The position numbers and the translations under genes were made by a program. This document shows positions 8,220-17,093 of a stretch of 32,607 nt of DNA, piece after piece. The stretch's first letter is position 1, and every line of letters begins with the position of its first letter. Source of the stretch: Candidatus Krumholzibacteriia bacterium (GTDB lineage: Bacteria; Krumholzibacteriota; Krumholzibacteriia; JAJRXK01); contig DATFKK010000035.1 of assembly GCA_035268685.1 (NCBI GenBank), positions 1 to 32,607 of the forward strand, in the 5' to 3' direction. The notes under the pieces are model-generated. The model saw only the letters and a list, made by a program, of their open reading frames with translations. It searched no databases and was not told the origin of the DNA.

Positions 8220-10236
8220 GGATGACAGGGTCGCCTCGACGGTCGCGGCCGTCAACTCGGCGCAGGCGCCCTGGGCGGGCTCGGCGCGCAACGGCGTGTG
8301 CCCGGCGTGCCGCGCCGAGATGGGCGATCCTCGGTCGCGCCGTTATCGCTACGCGTTCATCGCGTGTCCGGAGTGCGGGCCGGGCTACACGGTCACCCAT
8401 CGCCTGCCCTTCGCCCGGGTGAACACCACCTTCGCACCCTTCGAACCCTGCGAGGACTGCTGGGAGGAATTCGAGGATCCCGGCAGCCGCCACTTCGGCT
8501 CGACCACCATCTGCTGCCCGGACTGCGGTCCGAGCTATTGGATCGAGCCCGCGCCTCCGATCGACGACGCGATCGACGAGATCGACAGTGCCGTCCGTGC
8601 GCTACGGTCGGGAGCGATCCTGGGCCTGAAGGACACCTGCTGCTTCCGCTTCGTCGCCCGGGCGCGCGACGTGCAGGCGGTCGAGCGTCTGCGGAGACGC
8701 ATGGAGGAACCCGACACGACCTTCGGGCTGATGGTCGCCGACGTTGCCGCGGCCCGGGAGATCGCCGACGTCAGCGAGTCCGCGGTCACACTCCTGGAGG
8801 ATCCGTCGGCGCCCCTGGTCCTGCTGCCTCGGCGGGAGTTCGGCGGCTGGCTCGACGCCGCGACCGCCCGCGGCGGCGAGGTGGCCGTCATGCTGCCGCG
8901 GGCCGCTGTCCACTTCCTGCTGATGGATTCCCTGGGCGAACCCCTGGTCGTGGCCCGGGCGGCGCGTCGCGACGACGTGGCGGTCCTGGAGAACGACGAC
9001 GCGCGCGAAGACCTCATGGACGTCGCCGACGCGCTCGTGCTGCACGATCTCGACCTGCACGCCGGCTGCGAGGACTCCGTGCTCCGCGTCGAGGACGACC
9101 GGCCGGTGGTCCTGCGCCGTGCGAGCGGCCTGGCGCCGCGTCCGCTGCTGCTGCCGTGGGAGGTTCCTCCCATGCTCGCGATCGGCGGGACGCACGAGGT
9201 CGCGATCGGCGTTGCCGAGGGGAACACACTGCGGTTGAGCCAGCCCGTCGGCGACCTCGGCACTTCGCGGGCTGCGGCCGCCTTCCGGCGCACCGTCGAC
9301 CGGATGCTCGCCCTCTGGGGGTGCGAGCCCAGGTGCGTGGTGGCGGACCCGATCCGGGAGCAGCCGGCGCGGGCCCTGGCCGCCGAGCTGGGAGCCCGGA
9401 CCGTGCTGGTCGATCATCACCACGCCCACGTGGGGTCGATCCTGGCCGAGCACTGCATCGAGTCTCCGGTCCTCGGGGTGTCGCTCGACTCCTCCGGCCA
9501 ACTGGTCGATCCGGAGCTCGGTGCCGGCCGCATCCTCCGGATCGAGGCCGGCCATGGTGATCTCCTGGAGACGATCCCCGGCTTCCGGGTGCCCGGCGCC
9601 GACGCAGCGCCGCGCGATCCGTGGCGGGTGGCGGTCGGCCTGATCCACGATGCCTGTGGTCCGGCACTCGCCGAGTTGTGGGCGCACCGGTTGGCCACCG
9701 ATGCCCAGACCGCGGACAGTGCGCTGTCCATGCTCACCCATGACGTCGGCTGCGTGACCGTCCACAGCTTCGGGAAACTCTACGACGCGGCTGCCGCCGT
9801 GCTGGGCGTGGCGCGCCGCACGTCGTCGGCCGGTGTCGCGGCCCGGCGCCTCGAACTGGTGGCCGGCGTTGCCGACGCCGAGTCGACCGACGTCGAGACC
9901 GCCCGTCTGGAGCCGGCCAGTTTCCTCGCCGCCTGGATCGAACGCCTCCTCGCCCGGGCCGAGGACGACGGCGATCTCGTGGAGGACGCGCGCTGGGTGC
10001 AGCGTTCCCTGTCGGCCTGGGTGGCCCGGCGCGCCTTCGACATGGCCGAGTGCCAGGGTCTCGACGTGGTCGCCGCCGGCGGTGGCTGCTTCTCGAACCC
10101 CTGGCTGCGCCGGGGATTCCACGTGCGCGCCCGGGAGACGGGCCGGCGTCTGGCCCTGAACGAGAGCATCCCGGCCGGGGATTCCGGACTCGCCGTGGGC
10201 CAGCTCTGGATCGCCGCGCGCCGGGCTGCGTGCTGA
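8218..10236 (+). CDS. HypF-like carbamoyltransferase homologue, without acylphosphatase domain, probably altered function
   Basis: A 672-residue protein with HypF domain order but no N-terminal acylphosphatase domain. Two intact HypF-type zinc fingers come first (CX2C-X18-CX2C twice, starting C28). A YrdC-like domain follows, and then a Kae1-like domain with the HHHAH metal motif and the C-terminal DSGLAVGQ. Several signatures are altered. The YrdC stretch KGxGGFHL reads KDTCCFRF, the following KPF motif is lost, and the Kae1-like DGTGYG reads DSSGQL. Normal HypF makes the CN ligands of NiFe hydrogenase; no hyp or hydrogenase gene is nearby. The role is unknown. ATG 8218 follows GTGAGG and overlaps the divergent kinase start. 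A starting point further in is possible. Confidence 0.75.
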   Translation: MDDRVASTVAAVNSAQAPWAGSARNGVCPACRAEMGDPRSRRYRYAFIACPECGPGYTVTHRLPFARVNTTFAPFEPCEDCWEEFEDPGSRHFGSTTICCPDCGPSYWIEPAPPIDDAIDEIDSAVRALRSGAILGLKDTCCFRFVARARDVQAVERLRRRMEEPDTTFGLMVADVAAAREIADVSESAVTLLEDPSAPLVLLPRREFGGWLDAATARGGEVAVMLPRAAVHFLLMDSLGEPLVVARAARRDDVAVLENDDAREDLMDVADALVLHDLDLHAGCEDSVLRVEDDRPVVLRRASGLAPRPLLLPWEVPPMLAIGGTHEVAIGVAEGNTLRLSQPVGDLGTSRAAAAFRRTVDRMLALWGCEPRCVVADPIREQPARALAAELGARTVLVDHHHAHVGSILAEHCIESPVLGVSLDSSGQLVDPELGAGRILRIEAGHGDLLETIPGFRVPGADAAPRDPWRVAVGLIHDACGPALAELWAHRLATDAQTADSALSMLTHDVGCVTVHSFGKLYDAAAAVLGVARRTSSAGVAARRLELVAGVADAESTDVETARLEPASFLAAWIERLLARAEDDGDLVEDARWVQRSLSAWVARRAFDMAECQGLDVVAAGGGCFSNPWLRRGFHVRARETGRRLALNESIPAGDSGLAVGQLWIAARRAAC

Positions 10237-10249
10237 GCAGACCGTCGCG

Positions 10250-10278
10250 TTTCCACCGACGACCGATCCTGTTATGTT
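10250..10278 (+). promoter_or_regulatory. predicted promoter for hemL-ubiX
   Basis: TTTCCA (10250-10255) and TATGTT (10273-10278) are separated by 17 bp, each matching 4 of 6 consensus bases. They lie in the only AT-richer patch between the HypF-like gene and hemL, leaving a leader of about 57 nt. Confidence 0.4.
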
Positions 10279-10341
10279 GCCCGTTCGGCGACGCGGCCGT
10301 GTCGCCGACATGCATCGCCCCCGTGTTCCGACGGAGCCCCA

Positions 10342-11628
10342 ATGGATCAGACGAAGAGCCAGTCCCTGCTCGAACGCGCGCGCAAGGTCATCCCCGGTGG
10401 TGTGAACTCGCCGGTCCGTGCCTTCGGCGGCGCGCACGTGGTGTCCCCGTTCATCGTCCGCGGTGAAGGGGCCTGGTTCGAGGACGAGGACGGGAACCGC
10501 TACGTGGACTACATCGGGAGCTGGGGTCCCCTGGTCCTGGGTCATGCCCATCCGGCCGTGGTCGACGCGGTGAAGGCCGCCGCCGAGCGCGGCACCAGCT
10601 TCGGCACCCCGACCGCGTCGGAGATCGAACTCGCCGAGCTGCTGTGCGAACGCGTGCCGAGTCTCGACATGGTCCGCCTGGTGAGCAGCGGAACCGAGGC
10701 CACGATGAGCGCGGTCCGCGTGGCCCGCGGCGCCACCGGGCGCGACAAGTTCGTCAAGTTCGTCGGCTGTTATCACGGCCACGGCGACGCCTTCCTCATC
10801 GAGGCCGGCAGCGGCCTGGCGACCCATGGCACGCCCAGCAGTCCGGGCGTCCCCGCGGCCACGGCGCAGGACACGTTGACCGTTCCGTACAACGACCTCG
10901 AGGGCGTGACGAAGCTCTTCGAGCAGAACCGCGACCAGGTCGCCGCCGTGATCGTCGAGCCGGTGGCGGGGAACATGGGCCTGGTGAAGCCGAAGGAAGG
11001 ATTCCTCGAGGGTCTGCGGAGTCTGTGCGACGAGCACGGTGCGGTACTGATCTTCGACGAGGTCATGACCGGCTTCCGGGTCGGGCCCCAGGGGGCGCAG
11101 GGGCGCTACGGGGTGACACCCGACATGACCACGCTGGGCAAGGTGATCGGGGGCGGTCTGCCCGTGGGTGCCTACGGGGGCCGCCGCGAACTCATGGAGC
11201 AGGTCAGTCCTGCCGGTCCGATCTATCAGGCCGGGACCCTGAGCGGCAATCCGCTCGCCGTGGCCGGCGGTCTCGCCGCGCTCACCGAGCTCTTCCGCGA
11301 TCCGTCGATCTTCGACCGGGTCGAGGAGACCACGAAGATGCTCGGCGAGGGACTCGAGAGTGCCGCGTCGGACGCAGGCATCCCGCTCCGGGTGCAGAGC
11401 GCGGGAAGCATGGGGTGTGCGTACTTCACCGACCGTCCGGTCGAGGACTTCGCCGGCGCCGCGGCGTGCGATGCCGAGCGCTTCTATCGTTTCCATGCGG
11501 CCATGCTGGAGCGGGGCGTCTACCTCGCACCGTCTCCCTTCGAGGCCTTCTTCGTGGGAGCGGCCCACGGTCCCGACGAAGTGGCCCACACGCTGAACGC
11601 CGCGGCCGAGAGTTTCGCCCTGCTGTAG
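10342..11628 (+). CDS. hemL: glutamate-1-semialdehyde 2,1-aminomutase
   Basis: A 428-residue PLP enzyme that converts glutamate-1-semialdehyde to 5-aminolevulinate in the C5 tetrapyrrole pathway, in the cytosol. Family marks include the N-terminal VIPGGVNSPVRAF, SSGTEATMSA, GCYHGH, IFDEVMTGFRV and the PLP lysine K267 in TTLGKVIGGGLP. Length is normal and no key residue is missing. ATG 10342 is preceded by GGAG with a C-rich spacer, a pattern shared by several genes here. ubiX starts 18 bp downstream, so the two are probably co-transcribed. Haem supply fits the cytochrome and bacterioferritin genes nearby. Confidence 0.97.
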   Translation: MDQTKSQSLLERARKVIPGGVNSPVRAFGGAHVVSPFIVRGEGAWFEDEDGNRYVDYIGSWGPLVLGHAHPAVVDAVKAAAERGTSFGTPTASEIELAELLCERVPSLDMVRLVSSGTEATMSAVRVARGATGRDKFVKFVGCYHGHGDAFLIEAGSGLATHGTPSSPGVPAATAQDTLTVPYNDLEGVTKLFEQNRDQVAAVIVEPVAGNMGLVKPKEGFLEGLRSLCDEHGAVLIFDEVMTGFRVGPQGAQGRYGVTPDMTTLGKVIGGGLPVGAYGGRRELMEQVSPAGPIYQAGTLSGNPLAVAGGLAALTELFRDPSIFDRVEETTKMLGEGLESAASDAGIPLRVQSAGSMGCAYFTDRPVEDFAGAAACDAERFYRFHAAMLERGVYLAPSPFEAFFVGAAHGPDEVAHTLNAAAESFALL

Positions 11629-11646
11629 CCCCCTCGACGGAGCCCC

Positions 11647-12273
11647 ATGGCCCCGAACGCAGAAGATCGTCGCCCGCTGGCACTGGGAATCACCGGCGCC
11701 AGCGGCGCACCCTACTGGGTGCGCTTCGTCGAGGTCGCCGTCCGCGCGGGCGTGGAGCTGCACGTGGCGGCCAGCGGCAACGTCGACACCGTCTGTCGCG
11801 CCGAGCTCGGGGACGACTTCGAGACCTGTCTGGAGCGGGCGATCGAGCGCTCCGGCGTGGGAGACGATGGCGCGAAGCGCGTCCGGGTCTTCGACAAGCG
11901 CGACTACCACAGTCCCATGGCCAGCGGCAGCGCCCGCTACGCCGGCATGGTGATCCTGCCCTGCAGCATGGGGACCATGGCCCGCATCGCCCACGGGACC
12001 AGCGACGACCTGATCAGCCGTGCGGCCGACGTCGCCCTGAAGGAGCGTCGGAAGCTCGTGCTGGTGCCCCGCGAGACCCCGCTCAGCCTGGTCCACCTCG
12101 AGACCATGTCGAAGGTCACCCGCGCCGGTGCCGTGGTGCTTCCCGCCATGCCCGGCTTCTACCACCGGCCGGAATCGATCGACGACCTGGTCGACTTCGT
12201 CGTCCAGCGGATCGCCGACCAGCTCGATCTGGACGTCGAGCTCACGCGACGTTGGGGCCAGCGGGGCCGCTGA
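11647..12273 (+). CDS. ubiX: flavin prenyltransferase, UbiX family
   Basis: A 208-residue flavoprotein-fold enzyme. It has the FMN-binding start LGITGASGAPYWVRF and the typical central VILPCSMGTMARIAHG. The C-terminal half contains LVLVPRETPLSLVHLE and AVVLPAMPGFYH. UbiX attaches a dimethylallyl group to FMN to make the prenyl-FMN cofactor of UbiD-type decarboxylases. In organisms with the futalosine route, UbiX/UbiD-like enzymes serve menaquinone synthesis; a UbiA-like prenyltransferase and mqnA lie about 9 kb downstream, which favours that role. No ubiD homologue is in the window. ATG 11647 follows GGAG. Confidence 0.95.
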   Translation: MAPNAEDRRPLALGITGASGAPYWVRFVEVAVRAGVELHVAASGNVDTVCRAELGDDFETCLERAIERSGVGDDGAKRVRVFDKRDYHSPMASGSARYAGMVILPCSMGTMARIAHGTSDDLISRAADVALKERRKLVLVPRETPLSLVHLETMSKVTRAGAVVLPAMPGFYHRPESIDDLVDFVVQRIADQLDLDVELTRRWGQRGR

Positions 12274-12336
12274 CCCGGAATCGGATGGATGCCAGTCCTC
12301 CGACCCGCGGCACACGGGATCGCCCTTCCCGCAGTT

Positions 12337-12352
12337 CGTCCGAGATCGGACG
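12337..12352. promoter_or_regulatory. 16-bp palindrome before a -35-like TTGACG
   Basis: CGTCCGA-GA-TCGGACG is a perfect 7-bp inverted repeat, followed by TTTG and TTGACG (12357-12362, 5 of 6 to the -35 consensus). A matching -10 is not clear. As RNA, CGTCC/GGACG with a 6-nt loop and TTTGTT after it could also be a weak terminator for ubiX. It lies in the 154-bp gap before the first CheB-CheR gene. Confidence 0.35.
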
Positions 12353-12427
12353 TTTGTTGACGGGATCCCGGCGTTCGTACACCATTCCGGCGGCCTGCGC
12401 TTCCCGACATGATTCCGGAGAGGACTG

Positions 12428-15400
12428 GTGATACGCATGGGCGGATCCCCTCGGCCCGAACGTGAAGCGGAATCGCCGTCCGGCGCTCCCGCGCATCCGG
12501 CCGGCGACACGGTGCCCGAAAGCGACTCCCCCCCGAGGACACGGTCCCGGGTCTCCCTGCCGGTCGTGGGGATCGGCGCGTCCGCGGGTGGGCTGCAAGC
12601 GCTCGAGCAGTTGTTCACGAATCTGCCCGCCGACACCGGCGGGGCCTTCGTGGTCGTCCAGCACCTGTCGCCGGATTTCAAGAGCCTCATGGACGAGCTG
12701 CTCGCCAAGCACACGAGCATGCGGATCAAGGTCGTGCACGAGGACCAGCGCCTCGAAGCCGATCACATCTACCTGATCCCACCCCGCTGCGATCTGAAGC
12801 TCGACGGCGATCACGTCCGGGTCACCCGTCAGGACCGCGAAGCCGTGCCGGCGGCTCCGATCGACGTGTTCCTGAGCTCCCTGGCCGAGGACCGCGGCAA
12901 CGAGGCGGTGGCGGTGATCCTGTCCGGCACGGGCAGTGACGGCAGCCGGGGCGCCGCCCAGGTCAAGGAGAGCGGGGGCGTGGTGCTCGTCCAGGAGCCC
13001 TCCACCGCTGCGTTCAACGGCATGCCGCACAGCGCCATCGACGCCACCGAGGTCGACGCGGTGCTCGAACCCGGCGAACTGGCCGTCCGGCTGGCGCGCT
13101 ATCTCCACGAGCCCGAGCGGCGGCTCCTGCGTGGGGAGAAGCAACCGATCGGCGAGGACATGGCGCCTCTCGACGCGATCCTCGACGTGCTGCGGGCGAG
13201 TTACGGGATCGATTTCCATCTCTACAAGCCGAACACGTTGCTGCGACGCATCGAGCGACGCATGTCGATGCATGCCTGCGGCACTCTCGCCGAGTACTCG
13301 AAGAAGCTGCTGGAGTCGGAGCAGGAGCAGAAGATGCTCTACGGAGACCTGTTGATCCGGGTCACCGAGTTCTTCCGCGATCCCGAGAGTTACCAGGCGC
13401 TGCTCACCGAAGCACTGCCCGACCTGGTGGCCGAGAAGCAGCGGCAGGACGAGGAGCTCCGGATCTGGGTCGCGGGGTGCGCGTCGGGCGAGGAACCGAT
13501 CTCGCTGGCGATCCTGCTCGACGAGTACCGACGCACGCTCGACCAGCCCTTCGAGTACCGCATCTTCGCCACCGACATCGATCCCGAAACGGTGAGCCAG
13601 GCGGGTCTCGGTCACTTCCCCGCCGAGATCGCGGCGTCGATGGGCGAGGAGAGGCTCGACGCCTACTTCGAAGCGACCGATCACGGTTATCAGCTGGTGC
13701 CGGCCATGCGCGACCGGATCGTGTTCGCCCAGCACGACCTGGTCCGCGATCCTCCCTTCACGCGCATGGACCTGATCAGCTGTCGCAACGTGCTGATCTA
13801 CTTCCGGGCCGATCTGCAGAACCGGGTGCTGGGTCTGCTGGACTTCGCGCTGAATCCCAACGGTGTGCTCTTCCTGGGTCCGAGCGAGACCATCGGTGAG
13901 TTGAGCACCCACTTCGGGGCGCTGAGCTCGCGTTGGAAGATCTTCCGCAAGAGCGCCCAGGCGGGGCGGAAGATCACGTCGGAGGTGCTGCGGCGGGGCA
14001 TGTCGGCCTCGTCTTCGAGCACGGCGGGCATGGGATCACGGCGCGCCGCGGTCGTCCCGCCGGCCGAGCGTGTGGACTATTCGGCCGTCGCCACTGCCAT
14101 CGCCAACGAGTACCTGCTCGTCTGCCTGGTACTCGACGGCAACTTCCACGTGCGCTACGTACTGGGCGATCCGGCCGGCCTGCTGCGCATCCCACTGGGA
14201 ATGACCACCTACGACGTCTTCCGCATGCTCGACGGTGACCTGCGTCTGGCCGTCGGCACCGCCCTCCATCGGACGGAGAAGACGGGCGAGGACAGTGTCT
14301 GCCGACGCGTCCAGGTGACGGGGCTCGACGAGTTGGTCGACGTCAAGGTGAAGGCGCTCGACACCCGATCGAACGGCTCGGGCGCCTACGCCCTCATGGT
14401 GCAGCGGTCGAGGCTGCCCGAAAAGGTCGTGCCCGAGGACGAGGTGACCTTCGAGGTCGACGAGCGGGCTCGGGAGCGGATCGACCAGCTCGAGCACGAG
14501 CTGTCCTCGACGAAGGAACACCTGCAGGCCACCGTCGAGGAGCTCGAGACGGCGAACGAGGAGCTGCAGGCGGCCAACGAGGAACTGCTGGCCAGCAACG
14601 AGGAGCTGCAGAGCACCAACGAAGAGCTGCACTCGGTGAACGAGGAGCTCTACACGGTGAACGCCGAGCACCAGAGCAAGATCCGCGAACTCACGGTGCT
14701 CAACGCGGACATCGAGAACCTCTTCCAGAACCTCGACATCGGAATCGTCTTCCTCGATCCGGAGCTTCGGGTGCGCAAGTACACGCAGCGTGCCACCGAG
14801 ATCATCAAGTTGATCCCGCAGGACGTGGGGCGGCCGCTCGAGCATCTGAACCAGAACGTGCTCGACGTGGATCTCGTGGACACGACGCGCGCGGTGCTGA
14901 CGCGTGGAGAGATCCGGGAGCAACGCGTGCAGACCGCGAACGGTTCCTGGCTGTTCGTGCGAGTGCTGCCCTACCGGGACGGGTACGGCGAGACCCGCGG
15001 CGCGCTACTGACCCTCGTCGACATCACCGACGTCATCGAGGGCGAACGGACGCGGAACCGACTCGAAGAAGAGTTCCGGCAGTTCGCCGAGCACATCACC
15101 GACGTCTTCTGGCTCACCGACGCCACCGGCGAGCACGTCCTGTACGTGAACCCGAACTACGAGCTGTACTGGGGCAAGGCACCCGACCACGAACTCGGCC
15201 GCGACATACTCTTCGACGGTCTCCACCCCGAGGACCAGTCGAAGGTGCGCGCAGTCCTGGAATCGCCACAGTGGGCCGCTTTCGACCTCGAGTACCGCGT
15301 GCAGCTCGACGACGGGAGCGAGCGCTGGCTGCACAACCGCGCCTTCCCGGTGACCGATCGTCAGGGCGATGTTGCGCGTGTCGCCGGCGTCATCAGCGAC

Positions 15401-17068
15401 ATCACCCAGCGCAAGCAGGACGAGATCTCACTGCGACGGCTCGCCTCGATCGTCGAGTCGTCGAAGGACGGCCTGTTCAACCTGGACTCGCAGGGTGTGA
15501 TCCGCACCTGGAACCCGGGTGCCCAGGATGTCTTCGGGGTGGAAGCCGAACAGGTCGTCGGTCAGCCACTCACCTCCCTGTACCCGGACGAGTCCGAGTC
15601 CGAGTTCGAGGCGCTGTTCGAGCGGCTCCGTCAGGGCGAGTCCGTCGTCGACTACCAGTCGGCGCGCCACACTCCGGGCAAGGATCTCCGACACGTGGAG
15701 CTGACGGTGTCGGTGATCCGTGGCAACGGAGCGGGAGGCGGCGGTTTCGCCGTGGTCGCCCGCGACGTCACCGAGCGTCTCGCCCGGGAGACCGAGTTGC
15801 ACAAGCTCACGCAGAGCCTCGAGCGACAGGCGAACCACGATCCGCTGACGGGACTGCTCAACCGCCGCGGCCTCGAGAAGTTCCTGTTCGTCGAACTCGA
15901 GCGGACGCGGCGCGAGGGCCAGCGCGTGGGCGCGGTCCTCATCGACTGCGACAACTTCAAGCGGATCAACGACCAACTCGGCCACTCGGTCGGCGACGTC
16001 GTCCTGCAGAGCATCGCCAAGCGATTGCGCGCGGCCTTGCGTCCCTCCGACTTCCTGGGACGCATCGGTGGGGACGAGTTCATGGTGCTGTTGCCGAACA
16101 CGCGCCTGGCCGAGGCCCTGCAACTGGCCGAGCGCCTGCGCCTGGTGGTGGCGGAATCGCCTCTGCAACTGCAGGAGCAGATGATCGGGATCACGGCCAG
16201 CCTGGGCGTGACACTGGTACCGGAGAACGTCATCTCGATCGAGGAGATCGTGAGCCACTCCCAGCACGCGCTGTCGCAGAGCAAGAGCGCGGGAAAGAAT
16301 CGAGTGTCTCTACGCGAGGGGGACGACGATGCCCAACGCGAGGAGATCAGCGACGCCACCCGCGACGTGGGCGACCTCGTCCAGGCGCTCACCTCGGAGT
16401 CGGCCTTCCGGACCGTGGTCCAGCCGATCTTCGATCTGGTCAGCGAGCGTGCGGTGGCGTACGAGTTGTTGTCCCGGGGGCCGGAAGGAGCCTTCGAGAG
16501 CCCCGACGACTTCTTCCGGATCAGCGCCGAGAACAACATCCTCACCACGGTCGACCTGCTGTGCGCCAAGCGAGCCATGGACTGGGTGTCGAAGCACGCC
16601 AACGGAGTGCGCTACCACGTGAACCTCTTCCCGTCGACGCTCCTGGAGACCCCGGCCGAACGTCTGGAGCAGATGTTCGAGGTGCTGGGCGATCCGTCGC
16701 GCTTCTGCGTGGAGATCAGCGAGCAGCAGTTCGTGGGCGACGCGCACTACCTGCTCGAGAAGGTACGCCGGCTCCGCGAGTTCGGCGTGAGCGTGGCGCT
16801 CGACGACGTGGGATTCGGACGCAGCTCGCTCGAGTCGCTGATCCTGCTCGAGCCCGACATCATCAAGATCGACCAGTCCTTCGTCCGTGGTGCCCACGCC
16901 GACCCGGGGCAACAGCGGTCGCTGCAGCGGCTGGTCATGCTGAGCAAGAACCTCGATACCACCCTGGTGGCCGAGGGGATCGAGGAACACCGGGACATCG
17001 ACGTCCTGGTGGACATGGGCGTGCGCATGGGACAGGGCTTCCTGTGGGGCGAGCCGAGAGCCAACTGA
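12428..17068 (+). CDS. CheB-CheR-PAS-GGDEF-EAL hybrid signalling protein
   Basis: A 1546-residue soluble multidomain protein without membrane segments. Order: CheB methylesterase (about 45-225; S in GASAGG, H in VQHL, D in GTGSDG). CheR methyltransferase (about 245-520; [28 protein letters not shown]). A heptad-repeat coiled coil (about 680-760). Three PAS-like segments (about 760-1120). GGDEF (motif 1214-1218, with inhibitory-site RxxD five residues before). EAL (YELLSR at about 1345, then N, E, DD, K, E, Q all present). It could therefore both make and break c-di-GMP and act on methylated receptors. No chemoreceptor gene is nearby. GTG 12428 follows GGAGAGG; ATG 12437 is an alternative. A paralogue follows 25 bp downstream. 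Confidence 0.92.
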   Translation: MIRMGGSPRPEREAESPSGAPAHPAGDTVPESDSPPRTRSRVSLPVVGIGASAGGLQALEQLFTNLPADTGGAFVVVQHLSPDFKSLMDELLAKHTSMRIKVVHEDQRLEADHIYLIPPRCDLKLDGDHVRVTRQDREAVPAAPIDVFLSSLAEDRGNEAVAVILSGTGSDGSRGAAQVKESGGVVLVQEPSTAAFNGMPHSAIDATEVDAVLEPGELAVRLARYLHEPERRLLRGEKQPIGEDMAPLDAILDVLRASYGIDFHLYKPNTLLRRIERRMSMHACGTLAEYSKKLLESEQEQKMLYGDLLIRVTEFFRDPESYQALLTEALPDLVAEKQRQDEELRIWVAGCASGEEPISLAILLDEYRRTLDQPFEYRIFATDIDPETVSQAGLGHFPAEIAASMGEERLDAYFEATDHGYQLVPAMRDRIVFAQHDLVRDPPFTRMDLISCRNVLIYFRADLQNRVLGLLDFALNPNGVLFLGPSETIGELSTHFGALSSRWKIFRKSAQAGRKITSEVLRRGMSASSSSTAGMGSRRAAVVPPAERVDYSAVATAIANEYLLVCLVLDGNFHVRYVLGDPAGLLRIPLGMTTYDVFRMLDGDLRLAVGTALHRTEKTGEDSVCRRVQVTGLDELVDVKVKALDTRSNGSGAYALMVQRSRLPEKVVPEDEVTFEVDERARERIDQLEHELSSTKEHLQATVEELETANEELQAANEELLASNEELQSTNEELHSVNEELYTVNAEHQSKIRELTVLNADIENLFQNLDIGIVFLDPELRVRKYTQRATEIIKLIPQDVGRPLEHLNQNVLDVDLVDTTRAVLTRGEIREQRVQTANGSWLFVRVLPYRDGYGETRGALLTLVDITDVIEGERTRNRLEEEFRQFAEHITDVFWLTDATGEHVLYVNPNYELYWGKAPDHELGRDILFDGLHPEDQSKVRAVLESPQWAAFDLEYRVQLDDGSERWLHNRAFPVTDRQGDVARVAGVISDITQRKQDEISLRRLASIVESSKDGLFNLDSQGVIRTWNPGAQDVFGVEAEQVVGQPLTSLYPDESESEFEALFERLRQGESVVDYQSARHTPGKDLRHVELTVSVIRGNGAGGGGFAVVARDVTERLARETELHKLTQSLERQANHDPLTGLLNRRGLEKFLFVELERTRREGQRVGAVLIDCDNFKRINDQLGHSVGDVVLQSIAKRLRAALRPSDFLGRIGGDEFMVLLPNTRLAEALQLAERLRLVVAESPLQLQEQMIGITASLGVTLVPENVISIEEIVSHSQHALSQSKSAGKNRVSLREGDDDAQREEISDATRDVGDLVQALTSESAFRTVVQPIFDLVSERAVAYELLSRGPEGAFESPDDFFRISAENNILTTVDLLCAKRAMDWVSKHANGVRYHVNLFPSTLLETPAERLEQMFEVLGDPSRFCVEISEQQFVGDAHYLLEKVRRLREFGVSVALDDVGFGRSSLESLILLEPDIIKIDQSFVRGAHADPGQQRSLQRLVMLSKNLDTTLVAEGIEEHRDIDVLVDMGVRMGQGFLWGEPRAN
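14555..14665 (+). repeat. 21-bp coding repeat for an NEEL heptad coiled coil
   Basis: An Asn codon AAC recurs every 21 bp at 14555, 14576, 14597, 14618, 14639 and 14660, mostly followed by codons for Glu-Glu-Leu. The repeats encode a regular parallel coiled coil linking the CheR part to the PAS part. The paralogue at 17094 has the same array at 19119-19226. Confidence 0.8.
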
Positions 17069-17093
17069 TCGCCGTGTGCGCCGAGGTGGAGAG

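Noticed and set aside
8218-10236. Functional NiFe-hydrogenase maturation by the HypF-like protein
   Set aside because: The acylphosphatase domain and several catalytic signatures are missing and no hydrogenase or other hyp genes are in the window.
8602-12729. A 4.1-kb open frame on the minus strand
   Set aside because: It lies antisense to the HypF-like gene, hemL and ubiX, which are recognisable proteins. High GC at third positions leaves few stops on the opposite strand. The translation is His/Gly/Asp-rich with no known domain.
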